Shown here one piece after another: positions 5,888-8,206 of a DNA stretch of 8,206 bases; the first letter of the stretch is position 1, and every line of letters begins with the position of its first letter. A model generated the notes under the pieces. It ran no database searches. It saw only the letters and a program-made list of their open reading frames with translations, and had not been told where the DNA came from. The DNA comes from Saprospiraceae bacterium (GTDB lineage Bacteria; Bacteroidota; Bacteroidia; Bacteroidales; JAIPBB01): the NCBI GenBank assembly GCA_021739805.1, contig JAIPBB010000245.1, positions 1 to 8,206 on the forward strand. Reading direction: 5' to 3'. Made by a program: the position numbers and the translations under genes.

Positions 5888-8206
5888 AAAATTTAAGTGA
5901 ATAAGTCAGTGATGGCAAAATGGGGAATATTGAGACCTGTTTTAATTCTGTTCGGATGGTGTCATCATCAATATAGTAAAAGAAAGGATTTTGTCGGTTA
6001 TAAAGATTATAAACGCTAAATTCAAAAGTGTGAGTAAATTTTTTAATTTTTTTATGATATTGAATTCCAATGTCCATACGGTGATAAGGTGCCATTCTGG
6101 AACCATTTTTCTCCCCGTAGTCAGTTGTGGATTGAAAATAATCACCACCGAATTTATTATAATCATGACCATTATGTGTAACAGCGCTAAATGTTGCCTG
6201 TGGCAAAGTAATAGCATTGCCTGTTCCATAAACCCATGTGCCGGATAAAGTGAACTTTTCATTTATTTTGTAAACTTCAACCACCGAAATGTCGTGTCTT
6301 CTGTCGTATCTCGCATAATATTTTTCTCCGAAATTCAACTCATCAAACTGAAGTTGAGTCCATGAAAGTGTGTAACCAATCCAGCCGGAGAATTTACCGT
6401 ACTTTCTTTGAAGCAAAATTTCCGCACCATAGGACCAACCTTGTCCGGAAGTAATATTATCTTCCCATGAAAATTCTTGTGTTGAAGTCGGGTCTTCGAT
6501 ATATAAAAAGCTTGCACCCTCTTTATATCCGATAATATCATCCATTTTTTTATAATAACCTTCTAAAGAAAGGCTAAGATTTTTTCCAGTGAAATCTTTT
6601 GCAAAACCAAGAGCCACCTGCTGCGATTGTTGTGGTTTTATATTGTCAGTCGAAGGAACCCAAAGGTCGGTGGGCAATCCAATTCCTGTGTTGCTTAGTA
6701 AATGAATATATTGATTCATAATTGCATAGGATGCTTTCATTGAAATATCTTCGGCAAGTTTGTAGCTGGCTGAAAAACGTGGTTCAGGATTAATATAATG
6801 TTCTTTTTTGTTAATAAAATGACTTAACCTAAATCCTGCATTTATCTTCAATTTCGTTTTAATTTTAAATTCATCTTCCACATAAATTCCTGATTCCATA
6901 GATTCAATTTTTTTTGCGTTTGATTCGAATTCATCAAGTGATGGAGCGTCAATAACAACGGCACTTGGTGTGAAAACGTGTCGTGTTGATATTATTCCCA
7001 TCCTGATTATATGGTCAGGATTCGGATGATACTGAAGGTCGTATTTCAATGAAATGTCTTGTATTCCGGAATAATATTTCAATTTGAAATAATCATCATC
7101 CGAATCAATTTCTTCATCATAAATTTGAAGTTTATATTTGCTGTAAATCAAGGATGTATTAGCAAAAAGTTTGTTGTTAAAAAGGTGATTCCATCTTGCA
7201 GTGGCTGTTTGATTTTGCCAAAAAAGTCCTGCATTCATTTCACCATAACTGTCCTTTTGTTTTATATAAAACTTATCACGACCGAAATATCCACTTAAAT
7301 AAAGTTTGTTTTTTCTTCCAAAATCATAGTTTACTTTGGCGTTTAAATCATAAAAATAATATCCTCCTTTGCCATTTTCAAGATTCATAAAGGGTTGTAA
7401 TAAAACGTCAATATAAGTTCGGCGTGCGGAAACAAGAAAGGATGCTTTATCTTTCACGATTGGACCTTCAAGGGTCAACCTTGATGAGATAATTCCAATA
7501 CCTGCTTCTCCCGAAAATTTCTCTTTGTTTCCGTCCTTCATATTCATTTCAATTACAGATGATAGTCTTCCTCCATAACGTGCAGGAAAACCGCCCTTGG
7601 TTAATTCAATGCTTTTCAAAGCGTCTCCGTTAAAAACAGAAAAGAAACCAAACAAATGATTAGCGTTGTAAACTGTTGCATCATCAAGTATAATAAGGTT
7701 TTGGTCGGGTCCGCCACCACGGACATAAATTCCGCTGGAGCCTTCAGTTCCACTTTGAATTCCGGGCATTAGCTGAAGTGCTTTAAAAACATCTTTTTCG
7801 CCAAAAAGTGCAGGAATATTTTTTACCTGGTCAACAGGAAGGTCAATAATGCTCATTTGTACTACTTCGCTGATTTTCTCCTGCTTTTGTGCTGAAATTT
7901 CGACACCCTCCAAATCTAGACTTGATTCGAGTTGAATATTTAATTCTATATCTTTGCTTAAATCCAGTTCTTTTATAACAGCCTTATATCCAACGTAGGA
8001 GAAAATAAATTTATAATTCCCATTTGGAACAGTAATAGAATAAAATCCATAGTTATTGCTTACTGTTCCTGTTTTTAAGTCAGGCAAATAAATATTTACA
8101 CCAATTAATAATTCGCCGCTTCCTTTTTCTTTAATATATCCACTAAGAGTATGTTTGTTTTGTGAAATCAAGGCTGGGATAACTATAAAAAATGAAATGA
8201 TTATTA
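5886..8206 (-). CDS. TonB-dependent outer-membrane receptor, 5' end beyond the window
   Basis: The frame is open to the right edge, so the gene is partial. The only start-like codon in the extreme N-terminal part is a TTG (8171), but the frame continues upstream as hydrophobic IIISFFIVIPALISQ, clearly the core of a signal peptide; the TTG is an internal leucine and the true start lies past 8206. Numbering from that leucine, a carboxypeptidase-regulatory-like beta domain spans 8-83, the plug 100-212 with GIYVRGGGPDQNLIILDD (147-164), HLFGFFSVFN (172-181) and GGFPARYGGRLSSV (193-206), and the 22-strand-type barrel runs to the end. It finishes with LTYSLKF, the aromatic C-terminus expected for barrel assembly. 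It is intact through its last 761 codons. It imports an unknown ligand using TonB-ExbBD energy and heads an operon with the DUF4249 lipoprotein. The plug has DD where relatives often have DG. Confidence 0.95.
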   Translation of the reverse strand, partial: IIISFFIVIPALISQNKHTLSGYIKEKGSGELLIGVNIYLPDLKTGTVSNNYGFYSITVPNGNYKFIFSYVGYKAVIKELDLSKDIELNIQLESSLDLEGVEISAQKQEKISEVVQMSIIDLPVDQVKNIPALFGEKDVFKALQLMPGIQSGTEGSSGIYVRGGGPDQNLIILDDATVYNANHLFGFFSVFNGDALKSIELTKGGFPARYGGRLSSVIEMNMKDGNKEKFSGEAGIGIISSRLTLEGPIVKDKASFLVSARRTYIDVLLQPFMNLENGKGGYYFYDLNAKVNYDFGRKNKLYLSGYFGRDKFYIKQKDSYGEMNAGLFWQNQTATARWNHLFNNKLFANTSLIYSKYKLQIYDEEIDSDDDYFKLKYYSGIQDISLKYDLQYHPNPDHIIRMGIISTRHVFTPSAVVIDAPSLDEFESNAKKIESMESGIYVEDEFKIKTKLKINAGFRLSHFINKKEHYINPEPRFSASYKLAEDISMKASYAIMNQYIHLLSNTGIGLPTDLWVPSTDNIKPQQSQQVALGFAKDFTGKNLSLSLEGYYKKMDDIIGYKEGASFLYIEDPTSTQEFSWEDNITSGQGWSYGAEILLQRKYGKFSGWIGYTLSWTQLQFDELNFGEKYYARYDRRHDISVVEVYKINEKFTLSGTWVYGTGNAITLPQATFSAVTHNGHDYNKFGGDYFQSTTDYGEKNGSRMAPYHRMDIGIQYHKKIKKFTHTFEFSVYNLYNRQNPFFYYIDDDTIRTELKQVSIFPILPSLTYSLKF

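Noticed and set aside
5942..6541. Minus- and plus-strand ORFs inside the receptor gene
   Set aside because: They lie in other frames of a full-length, well-recognised coding sequence and show no independent motifs or starts.

Overview
The window looks like a chromosomal piece of a low-GC member of the Bacteroidota. The evidence is a DUF4301 protein and a TonB-receptor/DUF4249-lipoprotein pair (both families are typical of that phylum), promoters of the TTTG...TAnnTTTG type, weak or absent Shine-Dalgarno sequences, and a tRNA gene without an encoded CCA. No genus can be named from this sequence.

Layout. (1) Positions 1-1782, minus strand: a two-gene unit. The first gene is a 502-aa SMC/ABC-like ATPase with a DUF3696-type C-terminus. 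Eleven bases downstream is a small unrecognised gene that runs off the left edge and is interrupted by an in-frame TAG. A good promoter candidate (1999-2028) would give the unit a leader of about 210 nt, which holds an imperfect inverted repeat and a perfect 16-bp palindrome. (2) Positions 1878-3040: 1.2 kb with no intact gene. It holds a frameshifted plus-strand gene relic, two diverged 149-bp direct repeats 348 bp apart (each containing a shorter repeat about 100 bp apart), and a decayed minus-strand reading frame between and within them. (3) Positions 3041-3245: tRNA-Leu(GAG) on the minus strand with its own promoter and a strong intrinsic terminator. (4) Positions 3300-4841, plus strand: a 513-aa DUF4301 protein whose motif order resembles UDP-sugar pyrophosphorylases. 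(5) Positions 4974-8206, minus strand: a TonB-dependent outer-membrane receptor (5' end cut by the window) followed by a DUF4249 lipoprotein.

Working together. The receptor and lipoprotein almost certainly form an outer-membrane uptake pair for an unknown substrate. The ATPase and its small neighbour have the form of a two-gene defence-type or nuclease-ATPase module, but the partner's broken frame means it may be inactive. The tRNA and the DUF4301 gene are divergent and share a compact promoter region. The accessory-looking part is 1-3040, the core-looking part is 3041-8206, and the tRNA terminator lies at the border. The best candidates for something undescribed are the ATPase module with its structured leader, the nested repeats, and a possible nucleotidyltransferase activity for DUF4301.
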